This document shows, in pieces, positions 32,291 through 41,262 of a stretch of 64,000 nucleotides of DNA. This stretch comes from Synechococcus sp. UW69 (GTDB taxonomy: Bacteria > Cyanobacteriota > Cyanobacteriia > PCC-6307 > Cyanobiaceae), in assembly GCF_900474185.1 (NCBI RefSeq), contig NZ_UCNW01000004.1, forward strand, positions 186,001 to 250,000, in the 5' to 3' direction. The translations under genes and the position numbers were made by a program. Numbering within the stretch: position 1 is the first letter of the stretch; the number at the start of each line of letters is the position of its first letter. A model generated the notes under the pieces. That model saw nothing but the letters and a program-made list of their open reading frames with translations, searched no databases and had not been told where the DNA came from.

Positions 32291-32560
32291 ATGGCCTTTC
32301 AGAAGCAGGACCGAATCCAAAAGCTTGCGAACAGCCTGAAGGGATCTCTGGATGGGGGTGTTGACGCTATTGCTGACAAGATCAGAACTGCTCAGGTATT
32401 TGCCGACGAGCAATCGGATGCACTCGACAAAAAGAACCAAGCCTTAAAAGGCAAGCTAGCCGAGTTTCTGAACTCAGCGAAAAACACTGGAGATGATCTC
32501 CACGACGGAATCAATGAGCGCTTGTCCAGCTGGATTACTGAGATCGATCAGTCGTCCTGA
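32291..32560 (+). CDS. 89-residue helical protein
   Basis: MAFQKQDRIQKLANSLKGSL onward; amphipathic and lysine/aspartate-rich, with no membrane helix. An AGGAGG lies 60 bp upstream, before a small overlapping frame at 32239, but not near this ATG. A strong terminator follows at 32631-32657, supporting a transcript here. No known family. Confidence 0.6.
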   Translation: MAFQKQDRIQKLANSLKGSLDGGVDAIADKIRTAQVFADEQSDALDKKNQALKGKLAEFLNSAKNTGDDLHDGINERLSSWITEIDQSS

Positions 32561-32630
32561 CTTGAGGAATCGATATTGCTGCTCTCTTGCGCTGTAAACA
32601 TCAGCCGATAGGCAAGTTCATCTGCGCATG

Positions 32631-32657
32631 AGCCGGGTGTGATGACCCGGCTTTTTT
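32631..32657 (+). terminator. Rho-independent terminator
   Basis: AGCCGGG-N8-CCCGGCT, a perfect seven-pair stem, followed by six T. It ends the transcript of the 89-residue protein gene. Confidence 0.9.
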
Positions 32658-32775
32658 GTATTTATCGAACGGGCGGCCTACACCTAACCAAGCAATAGTC
32701 AGTTCCCGTGGAGTACTGCAAGCGACAACAAAGGCTGGCTTCTCAACCCAGGATGTGCCGAAAGCCTTCCGCTTC

Positions 32776-33117
32776 ATGGCATCCAAGTTTTTCCACGTTC
32801 ATCACGAGTTCCGCGCAGGCAAAGCGCAGCAGTGGTGGAAGACGGCCCAAGCCGCCATGGCTCCAGGTGGCGGCTGGGATGAGGCCGTCGCCAAAAACCT
32901 AGAAGCGGGGTTCTACAACCATTCGTTCTGTCCCGTTGGCCCCGAAGGCCCTGCCTTCTGCATCTGGGAAGTCCGCGAAGGAATCACAGCGGAGGAGTTT
33001 CAGGAATTCATCGATGGCCCTAATGGCGTGAATTTTGGATTGGGGGCATGGATGAACATCTGCAGGGAGATCAACGTTGAGATGGCAGGAAAACCCCCTT
33101 ACCCAAGAAAGTTCTGA
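32776..33117 (+). CDS. 113-residue hypothetical protein
   Basis: ATG at 32776: MASKFFHVHHEFRAGKAQQW. Sequence continues with WDEAVAKNLEAGFYNHSFCP and ITAEEFQEFIDGPNGV, a ferredoxin-like layout resembling the DUF3303 type protein at 22.8 kb in style. Longer in-frame starts from 32656 look less natural. It ends one base before the convergent DUF1651 gene. Confidence 0.7.
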   Translation: MASKFFHVHHEFRAGKAQQWWKTAQAAMAPGGGWDEAVAKNLEAGFYNHSFCPVGPEGPAFCIWEVREGITAEEFQEFIDGPNGVNFGLGAWMNICREINVEMAGKPPYPRKF

Positions 33118-33118
33118 A

Positions 33119-33391
33119 TCACCGCACCGGCGGCGAACATCGTCGCCAGCCTGTTTTCAGCATCTTGTCCCGCGCCTCTATGGCGTTGTGCCGCAGCAAC
33201 CGCCGACGTGTCATCGGCACAGGCGGACGCGGCGGAACGTAGCTGTAGGTCCTGATCGCTACCCACTGCGCATGCACGGTCGCCATGTCGGGCTTGAAGT
33301 GACAGAGCTTCTGCTGCTGCTCGGAGTACAGCCACCCCTCACCACCAGCCTTTTCTGGCGCTTCGTGAAAGCTGCGGTCTTTGTTGGGCAT
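33119..33391 (-). CDS. DUF1651 protein
   Basis: 90 residues from ATG 33391. EGWLYSEQQQKLCHF, then WVAIRTYSYVPPRPPVP and a closing RRRLLRHNAIEARDKMLKTG is the DUF1651 pattern, a small family almost restricted to marine Synechococcus and Prochlorococcus and usually found in variable regions. Function unknown. Confidence 0.75.
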   Translation of the reverse strand: MPNKDRSFHEAPEKAGGEGWLYSEQQQKLCHFKPDMATVHAQWVAIRTYSYVPPRPPVPMTRRRLLRHNAIEARDKMLKTGWRRCSPPVR

Positions 33392-33436
33392 GCCCCTGTT
33401 TCTAGCCACACTGGGTGGCGTAGCGAGCCTTGTGAG

Positions 33437-33538
33437 ATGAGCCCTCTTCTGCTGCTGGTTGGCTTAGGGCTCGGCGGTTATCTCGCCGTATGGCGCAACA
33501 AGCGATCCTTAAAAGTCAAAACAAGGCGCAGGCGTTAA
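33437..33538 (+). CDS. 33-residue membrane peptide
   Basis: MSPLLLLVGLGLGGYLAVWR, then a strongly basic tail ending KTRRRR. One membrane helix. ATG start. Too short for firm support, but the layout (helix plus positive tail) is typical of real small membrane proteins. Confidence 0.35.
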   Translation: MSPLLLLVGLGLGGYLAVWRNKRSLKVKTRRRR

Positions 33539-33633
33539 CTGTCCTCATTGCGCAGCAGGCTTCTGGCATGAAACACCTCCCGTGCTGTTGCTTAGTAAGC
33601 TAAAAACAGGACAAGATCAAATAGACAAGATCA

Positions 33634-33855
33634 ATGCCAAGCGAAGGCGAATGGGTTGCATCTGTCTGTGACACCGGGTACGAAGTGTCATATAGATCCG
33701 ATGAGATATCAATATCTCTCACTGTCGCAGACGCAAAAGATATAGAAAATGCTCGTCGCTCAATCCTCCTAGGCAGGGACAAAATCAAAGAAGGACTATC
33801 AAAGAATCTGGATCATTCAAAGGTGGACTTACCGCCTATCTCTATTCCGAACTAA
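33634..33855 (+). CDS. 73-residue hypothetical protein
   Basis: MPSEGEWVASVCDTGYEVSY onward; soluble, mixed alpha/beta prediction, A+T-rich codon use compared with the core genome. No recognised family. Last ORF before the tmRNA gene. Confidence 0.5.
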   Translation: MPSEGEWVASVCDTGYEVSYRSDEISISLTVADAKDIENARRSILLGRDKIKEGLSKNLDHSKVDLPPISIPN

Positions 33856-33937
33856 TGACTATTTAGTGATTCGGTGTGCGAAGTTATTAACCGTTCACGG
33901 ACTCAATTTCTAAGATCCATTGCCCTGAAATGTTTGA

Positions 33938-34226
33938 GGGGGCCTTCCAGCCCCCATGAGTCATTTGGGTGATAAGGCTGACTTCACCCCATCTCCCCTA
34001 AGGGTCAGGCAGCAACAGGGGCTGCTTGACGGGAGAAACGAACGATGTTGTTCGCAGTTACGGGTTTGCTCTCACCGAGCAGGCTTCAGTCACCCTCCTT
34101 ATGCCCCGTCGAAACCATTGCAGCCCCAGGAAGGGGGAATGGAGCTGAGCGGAATCGAACCGCTGTCCGAAACACTGGTGTGGATCACCTAGTCCGACAA
34201 AGCCGGACCCTGTCATTCTGACAGGA
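33938..34226 (-). ncRNA. ssrA: Permuted two-piece transfer-messenger RNA
   Basis: tmRNA rescues stalled ribosomes and tags their products. Read on the minus strand, the acceptor piece comes first: T-arm GCGGTTCGATTCCGC then 3' acceptor strand CAGCTCCA ending at 34140. Twelve bases later the coding piece starts with GGGGCTGCAATGGTTTCGAC (5' end at 34127). The tag frame at 34005-34055 reads ANNIVRFSRQAAPVAA then TGA. This 3'-before-5' order is the circular permutation known in cyanobacteria and alphaproteobacteria. A GGGGGC...GCCCCC hairpin (33938-33955) marks the end. The exact 5' end near 34226 is estimated from a hairpin at 34209-34225. Confidence 0.93.
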
Positions 34227-35393
34227 GTGGTGGCCTGGAGCACAACGCCCTTGGGTCGAACAAACCGGCTATCTGCTGTTGCAGTTGTTCCCCAAGGCCT
34301 GGAGGCGGCCGGCAGCGAAGAACTGACCAACCTCGGGGCGCATTCCGTGAAGCCCGGCAGACGTGCCATCAGCTTCGAAGCAGACATGGCCTGTCTTTAC
34401 AGGATGCACCTGCAGGCTCGGCTGCCCTTCCGCTTATTGCGTCAGGTGGCGAGCTTCCCTTGCCAAGGCCGGGACGACCTCTATGACGGCATCCGCCTGG
34501 CCCTCGACTGGGAACGCTGGCTGCATCCCTCCATGACCTTCCGGGTGGATGTAACCGGAACAGCACCTGGGCTGAACCACAGCCATTTCACGGCCTTGCA
34601 GGTCAAAAACGCCCTTGTGGATGCGCAACGGGATCTGTGGGGAGAACGCTCCTCCATTGATCTCGACGACCCCGACCTCTCCCTACATCTCCACCTTGGC
34701 CGCGGAGTGGCCCAGCTGAGCCTCGACGGCAGTGGCGGAAGCCTGCACCGCCGCGGCTACAGGGCAGCCATGGGGGCCGCACCCTTGAAAGAGAATCTGG
34801 CCGCCGGCCTGATTCGCCTGACGGGCTGGGACGGAAGCAGCCCCCTGGTGGATCCCTGCTGCGGATCGGGAGTGCTCTTGATCGAAGCGGCACTGGCAGC
34901 ACTGCAGCAAGCGCCGGGATTGGAGCGTCGTTTTGCCCTTGAGGGCTGGGCCGATTTCCAGCCCGAACTCTGGGAGAAAGAAGTCGATCGCGCCAGGCAG
35001 CGCAGGCGGCGAGACCTCACAGTCCCCCTCCTGCTTGGAATCGAAGCGGATCCCGCCATCGCTGATCAGGCCCGCGCCAACGTGGAGGCTGCAGGCCTGA
35101 GCGGAATCATCCGCATCTCCACCAGCCCGTTTGAAGACGAAACACTGCCCGATGGTCCGGGAGTTCTGGTGTGCAATCCGCCCTATGGCCAACGCATCGG
35201 TGACGAACAGGAGCTCGATGCGCTCTACAGCGCTCTGGGGCAATTTGTACGCCGAGAAGCCTCCGGCTGGCAGCTTTGGCTGTTGAGTGGCAATCCGAAG
35301 CTCACGGGTGCACTACGGCTCAAAGCATCGCGACGGATTCCTGTGAGCAACGGCGGAATTGATTGCCGCTGGTTGCAATACGACATTCGCTGA
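34227..35393 (+). CDS. THUMP-domain 23S rRNA guanine-N2 methyltransferase (RlmL-like)
   Basis: 388 residues. N-terminal ferredoxin-like and THUMP part (VVPQGLEAAGSEELTNLG to about 170), then a Rossmann methyltransferase: VDPCCGSGVLLIEAALAAL (SAM loop), LLGIEADPAI, and LVCNPPYGQRIG, the NPPY motif of N-methylating enzymes. RlmL-type enzymes modify G2445 of 23S rRNA. The start is unsure: GTG 34227 abuts the divergent tmRNA, and TTG 34251 would be a shorter alternative. Confidence 0.88.
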   Translation: MVAWSTTPLGRTNRLSAVAVVPQGLEAAGSEELTNLGAHSVKPGRRAISFEADMACLYRMHLQARLPFRLLRQVASFPCQGRDDLYDGIRLALDWERWLHPSMTFRVDVTGTAPGLNHSHFTALQVKNALVDAQRDLWGERSSIDLDDPDLSLHLHLGRGVAQLSLDGSGGSLHRRGYRAAMGAAPLKENLAAGLIRLTGWDGSSPLVDPCCGSGVLLIEAALAALQQAPGLERRFALEGWADFQPELWEKEVDRARQRRRRDLTVPLLLGIEADPAIADQARANVEAAGLSGIIRISTSPFEDETLPDGPGVLVCNPPYGQRIGDEQELDALYSALGQFVRREASGWQLWLLSGNPKLTGALRLKASRRIPVSNGGIDCRWLQYDIR

Positions 35394-35417
35394 TGCGACA
35401 ACACGAGCCCACAGGTT

Positions 35418-36203
35418 TCAGTCGTCGTAGGAGACAAAGCTTCCATTCACAGAAAATCCATCATCGGAGTCAACATTGATCGAAACATTGGCGACTGGTG
35501 ACATCTGAACCAACGCGCTGTCCCAGCAGCGATAAATCTCAGCATGAATCGCTCGAGCGATGTGATCAGGGGCAGAAAAATATTTCATCCATTTGCCGCT
35601 TGAACGACGCTTGCGAGCCGCCAACTGAGAGGCATTTCGCTCGAAGCTGCAATGAACCGTTGCTACAGCAACCTGCCTGAAACGTTGGAACAGTTTTTTG
35701 GCCAGAAAAGCTTGCATCATCAAATCATTTTGACGGGGCTTGAGCAGATCTTCAAAGCATCGTTTCGGCAATCTGTCGGAATCATTTGAAAGACGCTGTG
35801 CCCTTCTTTTCAGCCCCCCAGGCCAATAGGACGCATCAATACCCCTCAGTATTTGATAAAGATCAAGATGAAGTAACAGACCAGATGGCAGGGCCGACTC
35901 ACGCGATAACCGCTTCACATGACTTGCCTGAAAACAGGAATGTTGCTCTAAAGCAAGGCTGTAGTCGTCATATTCACGACCGGATCGATCCAAAACAGAC
36001 TCGAGAAACTCAGCTCTCAGTGCATCACCGAACAAAGGAAGATCAGCCTGGACCGCTTTCTGGATGACTGAGGACTTTCCAGATCCACAGGGACCGGCCA
36101 CCAGGAAAAGAGTTGACTGTCCCGAGCCAAGCTCAAGGCGCGAACCGGATTGCTGATCAGGAACAAGATCCTGCCGAAACCTTCGCCAGAAGGGGGAGCG
36201 CAA
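35418..36203 (-). CDS. P-loop NTPase of unknown role
   Basis: 261 residues with Walker A FLVAGPCGSGKSSVIQKAVQ near residue 35. LLLHLDLYQILRGIDASYWP and a final acidic stretch follow. The size and single P-loop resemble small kinases or the zeta-toxin/AAA-like group, but no diagnostic motif confirms that. It converges with the methyltransferase gene. Slightly lower G+C than neighbours. Confidence 0.7.
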   Translation of the reverse strand: MRSPFWRRFRQDLVPDQQSGSRLELGSGQSTLFLVAGPCGSGKSSVIQKAVQADLPLFGDALRAEFLESVLDRSGREYDDYSLALEQHSCFQASHVKRLSRESALPSGLLLHLDLYQILRGIDASYWPGGLKRRAQRLSNDSDRLPKRCFEDLLKPRQNDLMMQAFLAKKLFQRFRQVAVATVHCSFERNASQLAARKRRSSGKWMKYFSAPDHIARAIHAEIYRCWDSALVQMSPVANVSINVDSDDGFSVNGSFVSYDD

Positions 36204-36309
36204 CGATCACAGAACAACAATCAAAGCAAGTTAACCCGGCATTAACCGTGGGTTAACTGTTAATTGCCTGGTGGAATGATGCCGATTCGTCTAACGCGCT
36301 GGGGCCGGT

Positions 36310-36696
36310 TCAGACCCGCCCCAGCACCGCACGAACGGTTTTCATCAGGCCCTCAAGCGTCTGGGGCAAGAAAGGCCCCTTCAAAACCTGCCCACCGATG
36401 CGCAAACTGATGCCAGCCAGCACAAGATTGGCAACGGAAAGGGTCAGCAGCGCGCGCATCCAATCCAGCCCCCACTCGGCCTGAATCCAAAGCAGCAACG
36501 ACGCTTCTCCCGCCAACAACGCCAGGAACATGGCGGTACCTCCGATGGCGAGGAACAAACCACCGCTGATCAATCGGCGTTTTTCACGATCCACCTCCTG
36601 CAGAGCAATACGCACATGCAGGTCCATGACTGACGCCGCCAGCGCCGTGACCCGGGCGGCCGCTCCAAATCCACGCGGAGAGTTCTGATCGGCCAT
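36310..36696 (-). CDS. Phage-holin-superfamily (DUF1469-like) membrane protein
   Basis: 128 residues. After a soluble start (VTALAASVMDLHVRIALQEV) there are two helices (LFLAIGGTAMFLALLAGEAS and ALLTLSVANLVLAGISLRIG). The pattern matches the DUF1469/actinobacterial holin-X family, a common bacterial membrane protein not linked to lysis. Its ATG overlaps the upstream gene's TGA as TGATG, so the two are coupled. Confidence 0.8.
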   Translation of the reverse strand: MADQNSPRGFGAAARVTALAASVMDLHVRIALQEVDREKRRLISGGLFLAIGGTAMFLALLAGEASLLLWIQAEWGLDWMRALLTLSVANLVLAGISLRIGGQVLKGPFLPQTLEGLMKTVRAVLGRV

Positions 36697-37118
36697 CAGG
36701 AACGCCGTCCTCCGCGAAGCATGCTGCCCAGCAGCAAACCAACACCTAGGGCAACACCGACTGCCAGAAGCGGTCGCTGACGCACAGGCGCCTCAATCTT
36801 TGGCCGCAGCGTGCTGTTCAACTCATCCAGCAGCTGTTCCAGTTGCTCTTCCAGCGGGTCAAGACTGTCGGCCCAGTCGCGGCTGCGATCACCCGCGCTA
36901 TGGAGAAGATCCTCAAGCTGATCGCGCACTCCTTGGGGCGTCAGGCCTGTATTCGCTTCGATCAGACGAACAAGCTCATCCACACTTCCCCGGGTCGCTT
37001 CCAGGGTGTGATGGGCCAAATCGGGCCAACGCTCTTGGATCGTGGGAAGCAGGCTGTCGAACCGCTCACGGAAGTGATGCTCGAATCTGCCGTTGGACTG
37101 CGGCGGTGTCGAGGCCAT
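36696..37118 (-). CDS. DUF883-like membrane-anchored protein
   Basis: 140 residues: a long helical soluble region with acidic repeats (LDPLEEQLEQLLDELNS), then a C-terminal helix (PLLAVGVALGVGLLLGSML) ending in RGGRRS. This is the ElaB/YqjD/DUF883 layout: coiled-coil plus a glycine-rich C-terminal membrane anchor. ElaB/YqjD bind ribosomes in E. coli; whether this protein does is unknown. Coupled with the holin-like gene. Confidence 0.75.
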   Translation of the reverse strand: MASTPPQSNGRFEHHFRERFDSLLPTIQERWPDLAHHTLEATRGSVDELVRLIEANTGLTPQGVRDQLEDLLHSAGDRSRDWADSLDPLEEQLEQLLDELNSTLRPKIEAPVRQRPLLAVGVALGVGLLLGSMLRGGRRS

Positions 37119-37126
37119 AAAGACCA

Positions 37127-37534
37127 GTGGCAGAAACCTCTAAAAGGGTAGGGAGACTGAAGGCTGAGGGAAAGTCTTTGCCGCGATACGCCCTACTGCG
37201 TCACACCGGAGCACCGGACGACCCCAGCGGATGCCATATCGATCTGCTGCTTGAGCATGGGCACAGCTGCAGAACCTGGCGCCTTGCGACCGTTCCGCGC
37301 CCGAACGCAGGGGCGCAACCGGCGGTTCCCCTGCCACCACATCGGCGGATCTGGCTGGAACCACGCAGTGCTGCCGTTTCGGGCAACCGGGGCTGGGCCG
37401 AACGGATCCATGCTGGGAGCTACAGCGGCGTACTTCCAAACAGCACGGATGCAGACGTGACCCTGCAGCTCCAGGGCGACCTTCAGGGCTGCCTACGCAT
37501 CGCCAACGGAAACTGCTCGTTAACGATCCCTTGA
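37127..37534 (+). CDS. Small protein resembling the LigD phosphoesterase fold
   Basis: 135 residues from GTG (or a shorter start). RYALLRHTGAPDDPSGCHID followed by LLLEHGHSCRTWRLA resembles cyanobacterial relatives of the LigD 3'-phosphoesterase domain (H.D..LE....TWAL pattern), but the match is weak. It starts eight bases from the divergent DUF883-like gene and is followed by smc 50 bp later. Confidence 0.6.
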   Translation: MAETSKRVGRLKAEGKSLPRYALLRHTGAPDDPSGCHIDLLLEHGHSCRTWRLATVPRPNAGAQPAVPLPPHRRIWLEPRSAAVSGNRGWAERIHAGSYSGVLPNSTDADVTLQLQGDLQGCLRIANGNCSLTIP

Positions 37535-37584
37535 GCTTTTCGTGAGCTCCGCTAGCTTCAGCCTGCTGACAGCCCCAGATCCTG

Positions 37585-40500
37585 TTGGTTCATATCAATC
37601 AGGTTGGGCTTACGCACTTCAAGTCGTTCGGCGGAGCGATGACCATCCCTCTTGAGGAGGGATTCACCGTTGTGACCGGACCCAACGGTTCCGGCAAGAG
37701 CAACATCCTCGACGGCGTTCTGTTCTGCCTAGGCCTGGCCACCAGTCGCGGCATGCGGGCCGACCGCCTGCCGGACCTCGTCAACAGCGGCATGCTGAAG
37801 GCTGGCAAGGCCGCCGAAACCACAGTCAGTGTTCGCTTCGATCTCAGCGACTGGACACCCGATGCCGCCGAGGAAGGCCTCGACGCACCAGCGGAAGGCC
37901 CCTGGATTCAACCGGGACAAACCGAGTGGACGGTGACCCGCAAGCTGCGGGTGATGCCGGGGGGCTCCTACAGCTCCAGCTACAGCGCTGATGGAGTGTC
38001 CTGCAATCTGCAACAGCTGCAGACCCAGTTGCGACGACTCCGAATCGATCCCGAAGGCAGCAATGTTGTGATGCAGGGGGACGTCACCCGCATCGTCTCG
38101 ATGAGCAACCGGGACCGCCGCGGCCTCATCGATGAGCTGGCCGGTGTTGCCCTGTTCGACACCCGGATCGAACAGACCCGCCGCAAGCTCGATGACGTGC
38201 AGGAGCGCCAAGAGCGTTGCCGGATTATTGAGCAGGAATTGCTGACCAGCCGCCAACGGTTGGAGAAGGACTGCGCCAAGGCCCGCCAGTACCAGGAGTT
38301 AAGGGAACGGCTGCAGCTGGGACGCCGCCAGGAAATGGTGCTGGCCTTCGAGGCAGCACAGCAGGCCCTGAAGGATCTGGCCACGCGCCAACAGGCTCTG
38401 GAAGCCCAGGAACAGCGGGACGCTGCGGCCATCGCCAGTGGCCGGGAGCAACTGAACAAGGCTGTGGTCGAACTGGAGCTGCTGCAGGAGCAGGTCAAGG
38501 CCCTAGGAGAAGACCAACTGCTTGCGGTTCAGGCAGAACTGGCTGGCCTCGACACGAGCAGCCGCGAACTAGAACGCCAGGCCACCCTCCACCAGGACGA
38601 AGGCCAGAAACTTCAGGGACAGCGCCATGACCTCGCCACCCGTCGCCAGCAGTGGCAGCTGCAGTCGCGGGAACTGGAGCGCGACCCCAATCAGGACGCC
38701 CTGAGCGCTGCTGAAGACAACTGCAAAGCCGCTGAGGCGTCGGTTGAGATGTCCCGCCGCCGACTGGCGGATGTTGCCGGCCGCTCCGGCGCCTGGGTGG
38801 AGGAACAAAAGCGCCGCAGTGGCCGCCGTCAGGACTTACAGAGCAGCGTCGCTCCCTTGCTGGAGGAGCAACAGCAGTTGCAGGAACGGCTGCGTCAGGA
38901 ACGGGAACGCCTCGAGGAGCTCACCCAGGAACAGCAGCAGGACGGCTCCGACGGTGCCGCCGTGCAGCAGCAGCTCGAGACCCTGGAGGAGACCTGGCAA
39001 ACCCTTCTTCAAGCCATTGCCGATGGCAAACAGGAACTCCAGCAAAAGGCCGACTCCCTGGCCATCCAACAGCGCACCCGCAGCCGGCTTGAACAGGAAC
39101 AAACCCGTTTGGAACGGGAGATCGCTCGTCTGGAGAGCCGCCGTGATGCCCTTCAGGAAAGCCGCGGCACCGGTGCCCTTCGCCTGCTGCTGGAGGCCGG
39201 CCTCGATGGCATCCATGGCCCTGTGGCCCAGCTGGGGGAGGTGGAGGATCGCCATCGCCTCGCCCTTGAAGTGGCGGCTGGGGCCCGTCTCGGCCAGGTG
39301 GTGGTCGACGACGACCGCATCGCTGCCCGCGCCATCGAGCTGCTCAAGAGCCGCCGTGCCGGCCGGCTGACCTTCCTGCCCCTGAACAAGATCCGCTCAC
39401 CCGGGGGGGGCGGCTCAGCCGCCTTTGCCCGCGGGGCGCGCCCAGGAGGGGACAGCGGCACTGGACTAATCGGTCGAGCTGTGGAACTGGTGCGCTTCGA
39501 GCCGGTGTACGACCAGGTGTTCGCTTACGTCTTCGGCGAGACCCAGGTGTTCTCCGACCTGGCCAGCGCCCGCCAACAATTAGGCCGCTCCAGGGCTGTG
39601 ACCCTGGATGGTGAGCTGCTGGAGAAAAGCGGCGCCATGACCGGCGGCAGCTTCTCCCAGCGCAGCAGCAGCCTCAGTTTCGGTCGCAGCAGTGATCAGG
39701 ACGAAGCCGAGCCCCTGCGTCGTCGCCTGCTGGAACTGGGTGAATCCCTGGTGGCCTGTCGGCGGGAGGAGTCGAAGCTGGCGCAACTGCTGGAGCAGCA
39801 GAAACCCCAGCTACGCCAGCTCGAGCAGCAACAAGCCGCTCTGATCGCCGAGCGCAATGCGGCCCGGCGGAACCACGGCCCCCTGCTCGAACGCAGCCGC
39901 CAGCGGGCCGAACGGCTCAGCAAACTGCAGCAGGACCAGACGGAACAACAGCAGCGGCTCGAAGCGATCAGCCATGAGCTCGCCCCCCTGAGAGTGGAGC
40001 TCCAAGGCCTTGATGAGGCGGAGCGGAACAGCGGCAGCAATGACGATGCCGCGGCCTGGGCCCAACTGCAGAAGGAGCAGGAAAGCGCAGATCAACGGCT
40101 GGAGACGGCCCGCAGCGAGCGGGACCAGCTGCTGAACGCCCGCCGCGAGCGACAGCTGGCGATCGAACGGCTGGGGGATCAGGAGAAGGCACTGGCCGCA
40201 GAGGAGACCCGGCTGCAGGAGGCTGTGAAGGCCCTAGCCAGCGCCCATGGCGCCTGGCGCCAGCAGCAAAGCGACCTCCAGCAGAAGCGTCAACAACTGG
40301 AGCAGCAGCAGAGCGACCTGCAGGAACGCTTTGGCAGCCAGCGCCGGGCCAGGGATGCCGCGGAAGCCGAGGTGGGCCGGCAACGTCAGGCCCTGCAGCA
40401 GGCTGAGTGGAATCTGGAACGGCTCAAGGAAGACCGGGAAGGGTTAATCGAAGAGCAGCGCAGCGGTGCGGTGCGCCTCCAGGAGATGGAACAGGCCCTG

Positions 40501-41190
40501 CCGGATCCCAGACCTGAGATCCCGGAGGCCTTGCGACTGTCTGGCCTGGAGGCCTTACAAGCCGATCTGCAGGCGATCCAGCAACGCATGGAAGCGCTGG
40601 AGCCCGTCAACATGCTGGCGCTGGAAGAACTTGAGGCCCTCGAACAGAGGCTCAACGAACTGAACGAGCGGCTCGATGTGCTCAACAGCGAGCGGGAAGA
40701 GCTGCTGCTGCGGATCGAAACCGTGGCCACCCTGCGTCAGGACGCCTTCATGGAAGCTTTCACCGCCGTGGATGGCCATTTCCGCGAGATCTTTGCCTCG
40801 CTCTCTGATGGTGATGGCCACCTCCAGCTGGAGAACCCGGACGATCCTCTGGAAGGTGGCCTCACCCTGGTGGCGCATCCCAAGGGCAAGACCGTACGGC
40901 GCCTGGCCTCGATGTCAGGTGGTGAGAAATCGCTCACCGCTCTCAGCTTCCTGTTTGCCCTGCAGCGCTTCCGGCCGTCGCCCTTCTATGCCCTGGATGA
41001 GGTGGACAGCTTCCTGGACGGCGTCAATGTGGAGCGCCTTGCCGCCCTGATCGCCCGTCAGGCCGAGGCGGCACAGTTCATGGTGGTCAGCCATCGCCGC
41101 CCGATGATCGGCGCGGCCCAGCGCACCATTGGAGTGACACAGGCCCGCGGCGCCCACACCCAGGTGGTGGGTTTGCCGGATGCCGCCTGA
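37585..41190 (+). CDS. smc: Chromosome segregation ATPase SMC
   Basis: 1201 residues from TTG (MVHINQVGLTHFKSFGGAMT), the usual SMC beginning. Walker A GPNGSGKSNILDG is near residue 32, long Gln/Glu/Leu-rich coiled coils occupy about 170-500 and 690-1010, and the hinge (GPVAQLGEVEDRHRLALEVA to GAMTGGSFSQR) is about 540-690. The signature MSGGEKSLTALSFLFALQ and Walker B PFYALDEVDSFLDG are near the C-terminus. SMC dimers with ScpA/ScpB compact and segregate the chromosome. Full length. Confidence 0.97.
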   Translation: MVHINQVGLTHFKSFGGAMTIPLEEGFTVVTGPNGSGKSNILDGVLFCLGLATSRGMRADRLPDLVNSGMLKAGKAAETTVSVRFDLSDWTPDAAEEGLDAPAEGPWIQPGQTEWTVTRKLRVMPGGSYSSSYSADGVSCNLQQLQTQLRRLRIDPEGSNVVMQGDVTRIVSMSNRDRRGLIDELAGVALFDTRIEQTRRKLDDVQERQERCRIIEQELLTSRQRLEKDCAKARQYQELRERLQLGRRQEMVLAFEAAQQALKDLATRQQALEAQEQRDAAAIASGREQLNKAVVELELLQEQVKALGEDQLLAVQAELAGLDTSSRELERQATLHQDEGQKLQGQRHDLATRRQQWQLQSRELERDPNQDALSAAEDNCKAAEASVEMSRRRLADVAGRSGAWVEEQKRRSGRRQDLQSSVAPLLEEQQQLQERLRQERERLEELTQEQQQDGSDGAAVQQQLETLEETWQTLLQAIADGKQELQQKADSLAIQQRTRSRLEQEQTRLEREIARLESRRDALQESRGTGALRLLLEAGLDGIHGPVAQLGEVEDRHRLALEVAAGARLGQVVVDDDRIAARAIELLKSRRAGRLTFLPLNKIRSPGGGGSAAFARGARPGGDSGTGLIGRAVELVRFEPVYDQVFAYVFGETQVFSDLASARQQLGRSRAVTLDGELLEKSGAMTGGSFSQRSSSLSFGRSSDQDEAEPLRRRLLELGESLVACRREESKLAQLLEQQKPQLRQLEQQQAALIAERNAARRNHGPLLERSRQRAERLSKLQQDQTEQQQRLEAISHELAPLRVELQGLDEAERNSGSNDDAAAWAQLQKEQESADQRLETARSERDQLLNARRERQLAIERLGDQEKALAAEETRLQEAVKALASAHGAWRQQQSDLQQKRQQLEQQQSDLQERFGSQRRARDAAEAEVGRQRQALQQAEWNLERLKEDREGLIEEQRSGAVRLQEMEQALPDPRPEIPEALRLSGLEALQADLQAIQQRMEALEPVNMLALEELEALEQRLNELNERLDVLNSEREELLLRIETVATLRQDAFMEAFTAVDGHFREIFASLSDGDGHLQLENPDDPLEGGLTLVAHPKGKTVRRLASMSGGEKSLTALSFLFALQRFRPSPFYALDEVDSFLDGVNVERLAALIARQAEAAQFMVVSHRRPMIGAAQRTIGVTQARGAHTQVVGLPDAA

Positions 41191-41262
41191 ACGATCGACG
41201 TTTTCGCTGTGCAACCTGAACGTGACAGTCGGAACCCCTGCGCCACAATGGCCTGACTGTCC

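Noticed and set aside
35418..36203. Zeta-toxin assignment for the P-loop protein
   Set aside because: Only Walker A is clear; no antitoxin gene lies next to it and other zeta motifs are missing.
36310..36696. Holin-like protein as a sign of a prophage
   Set aside because: DUF1469 proteins are ordinary bacterial membrane proteins; no phage gene is nearby.
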